Below the pieces are notes generated by a model. That model saw only the letters and a program-made list of their open reading frames with translations, had not been told where the DNA came from and did not search any database. 64,000 nt of DNA from Hyalella azteca (taxonomy: Eukaryota; Arthropoda; Malacostraca; Amphipoda; Hyalellidae), in the NCBI RefSeq assembly GCF_000764305.2, contig NW_025934572.1, positions 186,001 through 250,000 of the forward strand, read 5' to 3'. Positions 34,793 through 47,830 of this stretch are shown one piece after another (position 1 is the stretch's first letter; each line of letters starts with the position of its first letter). The translations under genes and the position numbers were made by a program.

Positions 34793-37590
34793 GTAAGAAT
34801 AGAACTCAGTTAAATGAGATATCTATATTCTTTTGATAAATTATTCGATTAGCACTTTAGCTTGCATAATAGCAAATTAACATTGGCAGAGAATAAATAT
34901 ATATGCTGAGCAAGCGTTCGCCAAAATTGGCACACGCCATCTCTTAAATAGTAAACCATTAAATTAATTCAGTATTTATATGTAACAAACATTTCGAACA
35001 TTTAATGGCTAAAACTGAATATCATCTGATGTTAATATCAATTATACGTTGACTGGCCTCAATTGCCCAGGGTTTGGGGGTTAGCAGGTCTACCGCACTA
35101 CAGGTTTTTAGGTCGGATCTGCGTCAGGTTTTCTTCAGAGCTCTAAATATGGTATCAATTTATAACGGGAACCTGCGTCAAGCACTGAGATATGCCAAAA
35201 ATCAAGCAAATAATTCAAATGGCGTTGGTTTCAGGTACCCAATATTTGGTAAGATGCATCATTGAATAGAAGCTTGGGCTTTTGGATTTTTTTTTAGATA
35301 TTATGATACAGTATAATTTCCTAAATGGAGTTTTTCTTGCCCTCTCCTGGCGAACTTGATCGGTTCCACATATTCTCTGTGAATATATATTCACAGAAGG
35401 TTTTCTCCCCACTTTTTCGAATCGATACTTACTAAACATTGTTTTTTATAATTCGATCTTCTAGTGTAATGAAGCCTAAGGGTGTGGCATTTTTAATTGA
35501 TGCTGCATTCTAAAAATTAAGCATGAGCTTCGAATCGCTTAGATTCTGCCTTGTGGTTGATCCCGCCATCAGAGTTCACAGGATCTATCAATTTTACTCA
35601 TCAATGCATAGCACGAATATCTTAGGATTCATGTGCTTGCAAATTAATATTGTAATAAACTTTGCGTGCATCACATTTGCATGCAGGCAACAGTGATGAG
35701 AGGACGATGTCATGCAAGCATTACGAGACCAAATGTAATTCTGCGTGAGAAAGATCAAATGTGTGGTATTCTATTGATGTGAGGTCCAGCATAGTATGTT
35801 AAAAATCAATGCAAGTGCTTGAATGTTTCTTAAAAGACTTAATGGGAATTAGACGAACTACTCCCTTTTTTCCCGTGTTTTTCCCGCCTCCTCGATATTA
35901 AACTTTTTTATTTGTGGGATCAGGAAGCGAGTTTGGCGAAGCACTACGTTTATAAGTAATTAAAATATAAATTTACTGATCGGATAAATAGAAATCTAAG
36001 AAAGCTTGATGATCTGAAGCTAAATAAATGAGCCTCTGAAGACCTCCGGTTGCACAAAAAATTTTACACAAATGTTGAATTTATTTAATTGAGATATGAT
36101 TTAAAAGTCAGAAGGTGAAACCGATGCTGCAGTTCATAACAAAACATATATTTGTTTTCGGCATATTATATGCGTTTTATAGAAATTCAACATTGTGCTC
36201 ATATTCAAACTTAGAGAAGGTAAAACTCCGTGCTAAAACAATGTGCCATTAAGACATCGTTATTATAGATTTTTATACGAACTGGCTACTTCACAGAAGA
36301 TTTTAATCACTACTTGATATATCCAAAATTACTAATCAATGTAAAACAAATAATATTGTTGATGCAGTAAAACAATCAATATATATAATATAAAACGAAT
36401 AATAGATTAATTAATACAGTATGGAAGCCATGCATATTTAATTAAATAATAGTTAACTTCAATCGTGCTCAAATAACTAATTGGATTTTTTGTCAAACTG
36501 AGGCATTGCTTATAGAATCAAGTATTCTTCTTCATTTGAATAAGGAACTTTTATTCTAAATTTCACTCTGATCATTCAGAAGAATTTTGTTAAAGTTGTG
36601 TATGAACGACTGAATATAATTAAAGAAGTTTAGTTGTAAGTACATGGATATCTTTACACCCGATTGTCTCCTTCAGTTATTTAATAAAGTTATTTAGTTT
36701 TAAATCTCACATTGTTTTCATGGTTTCAGTAAGCAGCGTGGCACTTTTGATTCGTATCAGTTCCCATCGGCCTTCTAGTCGAGATTCAGAATTTCGCAAT
36801 ATCTTATTCGGTACGCCAGGTGTTACTGCTCTGGAATTCATGCTACTTTAATTCAAGAATTCTTATTTGCAAGAATACGTTTTGAATACAATTAAACTAT
36901 ACACTCAAAGAATTTCTGATCTGTTAAATAGTTTCCGATAGAATAGACATGTTTTATTTTGAACGCTGCCAAACGTTGTTAGTTTCTATTTATCTTTGTT
37001 ATCTCTGTAGTTATCCCTGCCAACTTTTCATTCATAGCAATGTTATCAAATTCCGTTTAATTTATTTGTATTCTGTATTTACTGTCTTTTGCATGATAGA
37101 TGTGGGAATTGGTACTCAATTGAAAACAAGACGGTTTGATGAAATGGTTAGTATGTGATACGTATGCTTTATTCAACGCACCACCTTGCCTCGTAGCACA
37201 GTAATTTGTATGCATAAAATACATCAGGTGATAATTCACAAGGCAAATAAACGTTGCACTCAAGCTCAGTCTGCTATTATTAGAGCTACATGCATTCCTT
37301 ACTTCTAAACTACACCCGGCGTCCAAGAGGTTTTGTAAACAACGCATAGTGGAAGTGTGTATTTACGGGCATATTTTTAGCGCATTTTCTCATTTATGGA
37401 AAAAAGGCGCAATTGTGCTCGCCATGTCCGTCTGTCCGTCCGTCCGTGACTTCACGTTTTCGTCGACGAGAAAATGCGCTCTCTGTCACTCACTGCAGTG
37501 AGTACTGAGTTATATTTTTGGTTTGAACTCTGCATGATCTACTCGTTTCCCAAGGACATTTTCAAATAATTTTCTCATGCTTCTTTTCAG
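34793..37590 (+). other. Intron 1 of the small gene
   Basis: AT-rich, with no exon seen. It contains a perfect 22-bp palindrome (tctgtgaatatatattcaca then ga) at 35376-35397 and a dispersed-repeat copy at 37374-37519, about 70 bp before the 3' splice site. Confidence 0.5.
37374..37519 (+). mobile_element. Dispersed repeat, copy 1
   Basis: Starts tttttagcgcattttctcat, continues through a gtccgtctgtccgtccgtcc tract and a cgtcgacg centre, then gagaaaatgcgc (complement of the start), actcactgcagtgagt (16-bp palindrome), and ends tactgagttatattttt. It lies in intron 1 of the small gene. No coding capacity; probably a non-autonomous element. Confidence 0.9.
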
Positions 37591-39134
37591 AAGCTGCACG
37601 ACGACTTCGAGTGGTCACGACATACGAGACATGTTGGGAAGAGGTTGTACGAGCGGGTTGCTGCTACTGCTGGTGGCAGTACACTGCGTCAGTGGTCTGG
37701 GGGGAGTGACTTTCCTGGGCACGGGGACATCTAGTACCACCGTGACCGCGGGAACCACCGATATCCTGTCCTCCATCTATAGCCTCTTCAATACCGGCTT
37801 GACTGGCATCTCGATCGGCACAGGGGCCACAAGTGGGACTGGACTTGAAAGTGAGTTCCTGAGTTATATTGTTGTCCTTTGCAACAGTTAGACAATTATG
37901 CAGTTATATTGCTGTCCTCTGTAACGATTAGAACAATTACACAGTTATCGGCTTCAGAAGGCCGGATCCCTTGTGGAATCAAGTCACGAAAAGTACACGA
38001 ATCGGCAACAGGCCATGAGCCTATTTCTCCAGTTTCTAAAATTCTATTCTATTCTATATTGCTGTTCTTTGTAAGATGTTTATATTCTGCATTACAACAT
38101 GTGGCTGTCCTCTCCATAGAAATGTGCACATTTTTCCTTCAAATGATCTTGGTATCTCGAGGGTCTTGAGGTCGCGTATACATGTTGAATTATCTTTTCC
38201 TTTAACCGATTATTGAAGTTTGCCGGTGAAAACTCCATGGTAAAGTGACAATTTTTTTCTTTCTTCAAATGATATTTTGCATGCTGGTTCCGTTATGACA
38301 GGTAATTGAACTCTCAAAGTATTAAATTTCACAGGCAGATTGAAATCAACAATGTATCATGTTATAAAATTAGACCAAGTTTGTATTATAGTTTTTATTT
38401 TATTATTTTAAACTTCTTAATATTTTGAGACCGTAATAAATGTTTACTAAATTAATTTCATTTTTTTTTGCACCACGCAGGCGTGGCTGGGTCTCTGGCC
38501 CTGCTGGCAGCAGCCCTCAAGGCGCCGCTGGTGGCTCTCTACCAGATATCTGCCGAGGTTGTGGTCATGGTTGCACTCATTCTTTTCATCAGTGAGTTGC
38601 ACGTTCTTTTTAATCAAAAAATAAGATGATTTGAAAACAACTTTGTTTATTCTGTGAATATTACATGCAAATATTTGAATTTATGCATAATGGCAACATG
38701 ATTCCAGAATCTTTCGGTTAGGTGTCAGAAAAATTTGACAAATTGAAATAATGCCTTTTTAGCGCATTTTCTCATTTATGGAATCGATGTCCGTTTCTCA
38801 TGTCCGTCTGTCCGTCCGTCCGTGACTTCACGTTTTCGTCGACGAGAAAATGCGCTCTCTGTCATTCACTGCAGTGAGTACTGAGTTATATTTTTTATGT
38901 TAACCCTGACCAGGTTACATCGCTTCCTTGCTTGGAATCGATGATTTCCGTAAGCGCACAGGCATCGCCGGCGCGGCGGCAGACGAAGGCTCCACAGACT
39001 CCTCGCCCTCTCGCAGCTTCTTCAGCAGGTTGCTGGAGACCGAAGCTGTACAGCACCTCACGGCCAGGGTGCAAGACGCTATCGAAAACTTCGATACAAA
39101 GGAATTTCTCGCGAAACTTGATAGTAGGTTCTAA
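37591..39134 (+). CDS. Unrecognised small secreted or membrane protein, 183 residues
   Basis: Exons 37591-37850 (ATG at 37631), 38481-38591 and 38914-39134 (TAA). All borders are GT-AG and the phases match: 552 nt of coding sequence. The start MLGRGCTSGLLLLLVAVHC is a textbook signal peptide, probably cut near CVSG. A Gly/Thr/Ser-rich stretch follows. The second coding exon is a continuous hydrophobic block (SLALLAAALKAPLVALYQ and EVVVMVALILFI) extending into SYIASLLGI, long enough for one or two membrane helices. The C-terminal part is polar with probable helix (FFSRLLETEAVQHL...). I do not recognise the family. The alternative start at 37577 lies before the acceptor, in the intron, and is not used in this model. 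Confidence 0.8.
38756..38896 (+). mobile_element. Dispersed repeat, copy 2, directly before a splice acceptor
   Basis: Same layout as copy 1 in the same orientation, about 141 bp. It ends 17 bp before the AG of the acceptor at 38913, so the tail (tactgagttatatttttt) falls where the branch point and pyrimidine tract of this intron must be. Confidence 0.9.
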
Positions 39135-40379
39135 AGAATAGATTCTTCAATCCCTAAAATATTGAAGATGGCTGGGGATGAAGCGGGTTTAATTACTTAT
39201 CGAGAATTAAGTATGGGGAAATTTGTGGAATTTCCTGAAATGAAAGGTATACATGAATGTTCTTAGACATGAGTCCGGAAACATTAAAGAGTGGTTTAGA
39301 ACTTCAATGTACGGTTGTTTGTGGTTCAAACACTGCATTAGCTTTCTTATTTCATGAGGGATCGTGTAATTTTTATTGGCATTGGCAAATTTTGATTTAT
39401 TATAAAAATCCTTAAAACATGCAATCACACGGCCAGTCCTTGTAATCTGTGTACGTGTAGAGGAGATAATCACGGTCGAGTTAATAGTTCTTGTGCTGGC
39501 GCGGGGGGGGACAACTTTTGTCCTTAGGTTCTCATTCTCGATATATTTTATTTCTATTTATTATGTTACTAATCATCAAACCATAAGTGTGATTCGTGCT
39601 GATCCTTTTTTAACGTAGTTAATAAGTAAAGAAAAAAACGGAAGCTAAATTTAATAGCACGAGGTTTTCTAAAAAAGCTGTATTAAAGAAAAAATTACGT
39701 CTCACTGACGTTCACACCGATTCCAAAGAGACCAAGAAATGACCCCGAATTTATTTTCAATTTTGACTGTGACATGACGGGAACTGGAAATGACATGTTC
39801 GCTTACGCATTTCGACTGCTGGCACGGCATTTGATGATGTGCATAGCTGCGACGCAAGCACTTGCCACTCACGGACATTATTATTTTAGATTATTTAACG
39901 TGTAACCAATGACTACTGAAGTGAAGCTGTAGGAGCGACAAGTTAGCGGACTCTTGGATGTGTTTAACTGTTTATAATACGGTGGAAAATTCTAAGTAGT
40001 AACTTGAATGGCGTGTGGTGTGACGCGAGTGTTTCTCGTAAGGAGTAAAGATGACTCGAGTAAGGTAGGACCGTTCTAGGTTTTTTAACTTTTCTTTAAT
40101 TGTTTTCAATTTTGCCAGATTTAAATGAAAGCTAGACTCACCGAGCGACAGTAATCATTATGCAAATTAAGTCACCAACATGCCATTAGAGCGTTATTAG
40201 AAGTAAGCTGGCTTGTAGTCGAACTTGTAATTTCATGTTGGTGGCTTTAAAGTCATAGCTTTCATTAGAAGCTCGTTTAACTGTTCTCCAAACTTTATGT
40301 TCATCCTAATTTATTTGATATTCTACTTTAATCTGACATGCAGGTGACGGAAAATTCGACTTCGACAAAATAGAATTCA
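39135..40379. other. No gene seen
   Basis: AT-rich DNA downstream of the small gene; it probably includes its 3' untranslated region. The minus-strand frame at 39207-39473 has no supporting feature. Confidence 0.5.
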
Positions 40380-41030
40380 TTATTGTGACAATGACTACAA
40401 TGACTAACATCACAATGATGACTAGATACCAATGACTAATATGACAATCACGACTAGATACCGATGACTAACATGTCGATAATTACTAAGATACCGACGA
40501 ATAGCATGTCAATAATGACTAAGATACCGATGACTTGCAATGATGACTAAGATACCGATGACTAATATGACAATGATGAATAAGATACCAATGACTTACT
40601 TACAATAACGACTAAGAAACAAATAACTAAGATGACTATGAAGGCAATGACCAAGGTGAAAATTATGACAATGTCATCGTTAAAAATAACTTCTACGACT
40701 GAGAGGGCAATGATGACAATGACTAAGATGGCCATGACTTTCATGACTAAGATGACCATGACTTTCATGACTAAGATGCCAGACTTTCATGACTAAGATG
40801 ACCATGACTTTCATGACTAAGATGACCATGACTTTCATGACTAAGATGACCATGACTTTCATGACTAAGATGACCATGACTTTCATGAATAAGAGGACCA
40901 ATACTTTCATGACTAAGAGGACCACGACTTTAATGACTAAGATGACCATAACTTCCATGACAAAGATGACAATGATCAGGTTGACTAATATGAAAATTAT
41001 GACAATGACCTCACAGACTTAGATGACCAT
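40380..41030. repeat. Minisatellite with ATGACTAAGATGACC core
   Basis: From 40717 to 40980 the unit is a regular 24 bp (atgactttcatgactaagatgacc). Earlier copies (40390-40600) are looser: atgactaagataccgatgact. Because 24 is a multiple of three, both strands stay open (TF-MTKMTM on plus, MKVMVILV on minus), which explains the open frames here. Confidence 0.93.
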
Positions 41031-41261
41031 ATCACAACGAATACGTTGACCTCGACTAACATATAAGTGACTTCAATGACTTAGCAGTTTCGCGACTTAT
41101 GTTTGTTATATGTGAGCATGTAATATTAACCTGTAGATAAGATTATTTGTGTATATGTACATATGATACAAGTGAGCAACTAGGATAATTATTTATTTTT
41201 GTACAAAAAGAACGCGTTCATTGCTTCAGGCATGCGCGCGACGCTTGGAATGAAGAGTAGA

Positions 41262-41478
41262 CAGATGTTTTCTGTCAGCATTATGACGCGACGTGAAACA
41301 GACGTTTTCTGTCAGCATTATGACATGACGTGAAACAAATGTTTTCTGTCAGCATTATGACGCGACGTAAAACAAATCTTTTCCGTCAGCATTTTGACAC
41401 GACGTGAAACAAATGTTTTCTGTCAGCATTATGACGCGACGTGAAACAGATCTTTTCTGTCGCATTTTGACTCGACGT
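41262..41478. repeat. 37-bp minisatellite, six units
   Basis: Unit: agatgttttctgtcagcatt atgacgcgacgtgaaac. Five full units and a shorter last one (36 bp) follow each other without gaps. CpG-rich core gacgcgacg. Non-coding. Confidence 0.93.
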
Positions 41479-42868
41479 TTATCTTTGTTTTGCTTTAACT
41501 GTATTCCCCGACGTAATTAATCTATACTGAGAATATCCCTCATCTAAGCTCTGCATTAAGTTTTACCTCAACTCGAAACTCAATTATTATCTTGGATTGT
41601 GTTGTGCTTATAGGAAAACTGGACGAATAAAAATTGTTGCTATACACTCGAAAATTTTTTCAACTTTATTACTAGCAACCATGCCACTTAGAAACCAGAA
41701 GTAAAATCCGCTAATTTAGTGATTTCGTTATCAAAATAAGTCTTTTTTAGTCGCTTAAATATAGCACAGCAAAACCGCTCGTTCTCGCGCACGACGAGCT
41801 TGTCAACTCTGCCATGACGAACGTTTCTTTTTACATGACTAACCTTAACTCGATGTATTTTAACGTGTGACAAAATGTGACCCGACTGATGATGTGACGT
41901 TGTTGATTGATGTTACTTTGACTTGATTGTTGTTGAGTTGTTGATTATTTATTTAATAAATACAATGTTAAAACCTTAATTTGTTCGTTTTCGTTTTCTA
42001 CCTCGCTCGAAATAATTTGACCAGTTATTACTGTTGGATAATTAAATTTTGGAGGGTTTGAGAATAAAAATCAGTGATAGAAAGTCTGAACGAGATAAAA
42101 ACAGTCATTTTTTAATAATTCAGCAGAGAAAATTATCTAAAATTCGAGAACATCTGATGGTAATTAATATTCTGTAAACGCGGATGCATTAATCAACACA
42201 CGAATCTCTTCTCCCTGAAGCCAAATAATCTTTTACTCATGAACGTAACTAGCCTAAAAGATTAAACGTATAACTGATGCGTAAAATTTCAAGCATCTGG
42301 CACAACATTTTCACCTTACGTCAACATAGGGACAATCGAGCTAGACGAAGTGGTGTAGGTCATAACGCGTTTTTAGGTCTAGTTCTTCGACATCTTTACG
42401 ATGGACAAAGATTTGATCTTGACTGGCAGGCCTTTGACTCATTTTACGAGTGAGAAATTGCAAGTTGGATTCGTAATTGCAGGTGCAGGTAATAAGCCTA
42501 TATCGGAAAATAACGTATAATCTGAAGAGCCAGTCTGCTTTCTCCGCCGGGTAAAAAGTTTCAGAGCTAATGGGCGCGAGAGCGATGGCCGAAGGCGGAA
42601 CTTGATCCCAAAACTACCACTGCTCGGTACTGCTGCGCTCCAGCCTGCACTCATGTAGCATCGCTGCACTAATGTCTTCAATAAACTCATGCAAATTTAC
42701 TCCATACACTGGACATTTTTTTGCAAGTTTTTTTTTTAATACTATAATTAAAGAAGATTATTGACAACCTCTTTGGGTCTCATAAGAATGTAATGGCATT
42801 GTTTTCCCACGCCAATCTTGGCGAAATATATTTTTTATTATGACGAACTTTTATCTGCAGAAATATAG

Positions 42869-42990
42869 GAGGTCTTAATAAAGTTGCTGATAAATTTCAA
42901 TCAAGATGTAGGTCTCAATAAAAATGTAGGTTTTAATAAAGGTGTAGGTCTTAGTAAAGATGTAGGGCTTAATAAAGATGTAGGTGTTAA
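42869..42990. repeat. 18-bp minisatellite (AATAAAGATGTAGGTCTT)
   Basis: Six to seven units of about 18 bp, increasingly regular toward the right. It contains repeated AATAAA hexamers on the plus strand, by composition rather than as a polyadenylation site. Confidence 0.88.
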
Positions 42991-43486
42991 TTACTCGCCT
43001 GCAGCTCATCTCTTTGCAATTGTTTGTTAAGCTCATAAACGTTTCAGAATAAAAACATAATTCTTACAAAACGGCTTGGACGACTCTTACGAATTAGTGC
43101 CGAAAGTGTTAGTTGTAATTCTTTGTTAATTCATCAAGTTCATTTACTACCTATGCGATTCACCGAAGGAAAAGTATCTGCAGATTTCACTATTCATTTC
43201 CAAAGTTCAGTGTAAGTTGCAACGTTCAGGCGTATCTTTGAAATTCTCTCGAGCCCCATAGAATAAATGTTCTCGTTCTTCGTCGTACACCATAATAAAC
43301 TGAGTCCATGCTCGACAACATTCTTGAAAACTTAACGAAGTGTAGAAGCTCGGTTTGGGATTCCTCCATGAAGTGAACCCTCCAGAGAACGAAAATTTGG
43401 GGTCTCAAATATCGGGAGCGACACTTAGAGACGGAAAGCGGGCCGCATACCTCAGCTCTGCACGACCTCAATCAGTGTGCAGCTCT

Positions 43487-43640
43487 GATATGCGTCGCAG
43501 CAGCTCTGTGGTGCGTCAGATCAGCTCTGAGGTGCGACAAAGCAGCTCTGAGGTGCGCCAGAGCAGATCTGAGGTGCGCCAGAGCCGTTCTGAGATGCAA
43601 GTGGTAGATCTGAGGCACGCCAGAGTAGTTCTGGGTGCAC
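43487..43640. repeat. 21-bp minisatellite with coding-like composition
   Basis: Seven units of cagcagctctgaggtgcgcca. On the plus strand it reads as a Ser/Glu/Val/Arg/Gln heptad (SSEVRQ-S) within a 110-codon frame (43355-43687). No splice sites, homologue or start context were found, so it is called a repeat, not a gene. Confidence 0.85.
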
Positions 43641-43796
43641 AAATTTGGCTCCGTGGTGGCATTTATGTGGTGCCTAAGCGAGGTTAGCTCCTGCGCTACT
43701 CAATCAACATTAACATGACAAGTTAGCATATGAACTTCCTCTTACCATTCAAGAATTTTTTCCAGCTATCGCGGGCTGCTGATACGTAAAAGACTA

Positions 43797-43858
43797 CACT
43801 AACTCGAATAATTAATATGGCGGTAGTCACTAACTCGAATAATTAATATGGCGGTAGT
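43797..43858. repeat. Exact 31-bp tandem duplication
   Basis: cactaactcgaataattaat atggcggtagt occurs twice without any difference, so the duplication is recent. Confidence 0.97.
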
Positions 43859-46800
43859 TACCTTACACATTTGTCAATCCTTTATGAATCTTTACTGACA
43901 ACTTATGAGATCCCGGTGCGGTTGATGGTCGTGAGGAATCTCATTTGATTTAATATGATAAAAATTAATAAATAATAAATTATAACGACGTAGCTAAGTT
44001 CATAGGCTGACTCATAAACGCGAAGGAGTCAAATATTTTTAGAAAATTTTCGCTAAGTTTGTTTACTAAATTTGTTCGTTTGCTGTGCATTTGTTTCAGG
44101 GAGCTGTGATTAGGGAAACTTAGATCCTACTAAAATTTGTTCGAAGTCTAAGTTTTGGTCGATTTTTTTCGTTTAAACACAAACACGTTAATTTAATTTA
44201 CTTCGATCGTGTGATTTTATTTTTATCAGATTACAGTTCACGTTAAGGAATATGAGGCGTTTAAGTAATTTAGAAGTAGACCATCAAACATGTATTATTA
44301 GCAAAAATTCTTACCAGTTTCTTCCAAATTTTTTATAAAAGTTGTTAAATAATTGCGATGGTTCGATAATTTTGAACGGCCAGAATTTCACATAACACTT
44401 TTACCAGATAATTCATCAGCATGAACGCACTTGTGCTTTTATATCTAATATCTTTAATTGGAAATATTGCAATTTTCTCGTTTCTCTTCAGAAAATTTCT
44501 TTGATGTTGCAAGTTCAATCGATGTAGTTTCTTCTGCGTCCAGCATACGTCGTATGCTCCGTCGTTTTTATTATCCCTGTGGCATTAATATAATTGAAAA
44601 TTGGAGTTGAGTATTGTGCACTAGAATACTTTTTCGCCAGAAAAAAACATTCTAATTGATGTTTCCATCTGCAATAGATTATTGATGGCAATGTTCAATG
44701 ATTGTACATTCAAGTGGATGACATGTTGGGGCCTCGCATGAAACACATTATAGTGATTTTTAAAATCGCAGCTCAGGTGAAGACTTTCGTTCTATCATAT
44801 AAAACTCATAAAATTCTATCATATAAAAAAATGTCTCTGTTTGCAACGCGGTTCAAGTTAGGATCGCACATGTCTGCAGGTTCTTTCAATCTCTGATTTT
44901 AATGTCTGAATTTAATTTTTGTAGAATTTTGTTTATTTGAACAACCATTGAAATCGAAAAAAATTCCCGGTATACGAGTTTATAATCTGCTGAATTGACT
45001 AAAATGTTTAAATGTTTTTTACTTGCAACCAGTTAAAAGAGCGAACTGGCAGCGGTCCAGTGTGATGTAAAAAAGTTCAAAGCTGAGCTGTAAAAACGTA
45101 AAAAGTAAACCAAACGAACGGTAATTCGCTAGTGAAATCGAAACATTGATAGTTTACTTATGTGTGTTCGAAACGCTTGCTCCAGATCCATCCTTGCATG
45201 AGATCCTGCAAAAAACTCTGACATGAGCTTGATTTTCAGGACGAGTTTGATGCAGAAGCTCGGGTGCTATATTATAACGGGTCCCGGTCGGCTGAAGTGA
45301 CAACTGATGTTCTCATATACCACACAACCTTCCCTCTGGCTAGTGAAATTTATTCGCACTCCTTATCTTGTGTCTTAATTACTTATTACTTACTTACTTC
45401 AGGATTCGTAAATAAACTTAAAGCTCATTCAAGTCCTTATTTTTATCCTATCTTTAGAGTTTAAGTATTGTAAAGAAAGAGCTAGTTGATTTTCGTCAAG
45501 GATTGGAAAAATAGGGATTTTTTTTTCAATGATTGTTCGTTTGGCCCCCTGTGATGAGACTGATGAGATATTGACAGAATATTAGAGAGTAAACGAGCGT
45601 CAAATTCTATAAATTTGAAAAGATCTCATTTGCAAGAAGCAGTAATGAATTCTAATTTCACTAAATTCATGGGCAATTAAATTGAAGGAAAACGCTATTA
45701 GTTTCAATTAACAGGTAATTTCATCGCGATATTGGCAATCGAAAAAGGCCATTGAAAGGCAGGTGCATTGCAGGCATATCAGCATGCATGGTAATAGAGA
45801 CACCGCAGGGATTCCGCGTGACTATACGATGCGCTGATGCATAGCGCTATGTCTGTAATTGCATCGTCTAATGTCTCGGTAATGACATCAATTACTTTCC
45901 AGTCTAGCGTACAGTCGTTCTGGCCCACGTTTATGAGGTAGCACGTTCCGCAAGCTCAAATTTTAATTATAGACCCCCTATATAGTTAACGTGTGTGGTG
46001 CATACTCAATGAGCAAGACCATGCGAATTATGTATGTATGGGACCTAATATTCTGGTACACTCGGCGAATATTCTATAATGCAATTCGTACCCTAATTGT
46101 GCAACCCTGCAAGCTTAGATGGCTAACGAATATTTTGTCCCATGGGGCCAAGAAGAATCAATTTGTGCTGGAAAGAAATCGTTATGCTATTCCTAAACGA
46201 ATTTTTATCCGCTTTGGGTCGCACACGGACCTCCAAGCTTATCAATAATTCAGTGTAGTAGAAGTAAGAAGATGAGCTAAAGCTCTGCTGGACTTCACCA
46301 CTATAATGGAGATAGGGTAAAAGCGGCTGACGAAAAATGTATTCAAATATATTTTTACGGTCAGCTGCCTAAACTTCCAATAGAATAATTCCAATGCATG
46401 TCTTTTCCAGGCAATGGGCTAAGGCGTATGAGAAATTTTTCTCGAAGATAAAAAATTGTTTTTGCATGTACTTTACTGATTGTTGGTTTTGAAAGACGTA
46501 TTAATATCGACAGAGTTTCTAAAAGAAAGTAGGCTTAGCGTGTGGAACGCATTTCAACTGCAAAGAACGCACCCTAGCTTATCCGTGTATAGCAGATGCA
46601 AAAATTTAGCTTGTGAGACGCGCATGCTAATTACAGGTTAAAAAAGAAAGTGAATTTCAAAAGGCGACACTAGCACTTCGAAGCAATTTTTTGTAGCCAC
46701 CCCAAGTTTGACATGAGTTTATAATTGAATTGCTAATTCTACGAGCTTTGAAAAGAAATAAAGCGTCTAGTTTATATTCCAGGAACCTTCACACGCAAGC

Positions 46801-47610
46801 GGACTCAGAGTATAGACGACAGACTGTGCATAGGAAATCATATCTAGTGCATAAAGTTAGTTCAGAGGAACAAATTTTGTTTGATCGAGTAGCTGATGAT
46901 TTTTCCCTCGGAAATTTATGTTAGATTTGGGAAACATAATCTAGTCAATTCTCAAATACAGCCTAAATAAAGATGTATGACTCGCTACTCGAACCTTATT
47001 TTCTATGAATTTCCAAATTCCTATGGTGCGCGAGTGTCTTCCTTTTCCTTTCATAAATATAATGCATCAATAAAGCCACAAAAACTTGAAAGAAATATAT
47101 AATAAATATATTATATATAAATAATATAATATTAGAAATATTAATGCCCTAGCAGTCTTTCATGATACTTTATAATTCACCTGCTGCCTGCATGTGTTCA
47201 GGAAACGATTCCTCAATCAAAATTTCTCAGCCGATTCCTAAAATTATTTTTGAAATGAACCCAAATATTTTGAATATTTTTACTCAAAATTCAAATGAGA
47301 CCTGAGCTTTACTTTGTAAGAATGGTGAATCATTTATTCACACATGACCTGCTGAATTTCCCAGTCTTAATTAAATTGAGCCCGATTTGTATACCGGAAT
47401 ACCCAATTTGGTTAGCCTGACCACGATATCGCTCCTACATAGGCTCTCGTTATCATTAAGTTGTTTATTTCTCGTAGGGAGTGGAATAAAATTTCTCATG
47501 CTTACTTTGTAGAGAATATTTTTATCATTGATTATTTTTATGTTTGACCCTCTTTATCTTTCTCTATCTATATCTGTTACCATCTTTTTCTTTTAATATT
47601 CATATCGTTC
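43859..47610. other. No gene seen
   Basis: AT-rich; scattered short open frames lack family similarity and GC-rich coding islands. Confidence 0.5.
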
Positions 47611-47830
47611 ACTATATTTATTGTTTACTATCTTTATCGTTTACAATCTTTATCGTTTACTATCTTCATCGTTTACTACATTAATAGTTTACTATCTTTA
47701 CCATTTATTATCTTTACCCCTTAATATCTTTATCGTTTACTATCTTCATTGTTTACTATCTTTTTAGTTTACCATCTTTATCGTTTACTATCTTTATAGT
47801 TTACTATTTTTATATTTTACTATATTTATT
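47611..47830. repeat. 15-16 bp AT-rich minisatellite (GTTTACTATCTTTATC)
   Basis: About 14 slightly varied units of tttactatctttatcg in a row. Non-coding. Confidence 0.9.

Noticed and set aside
40789..41022. MTKMTMTF repeat protein
   Set aside because: The frame is produced by a 24-bp minisatellite; the opposite strand is open for the same reason.
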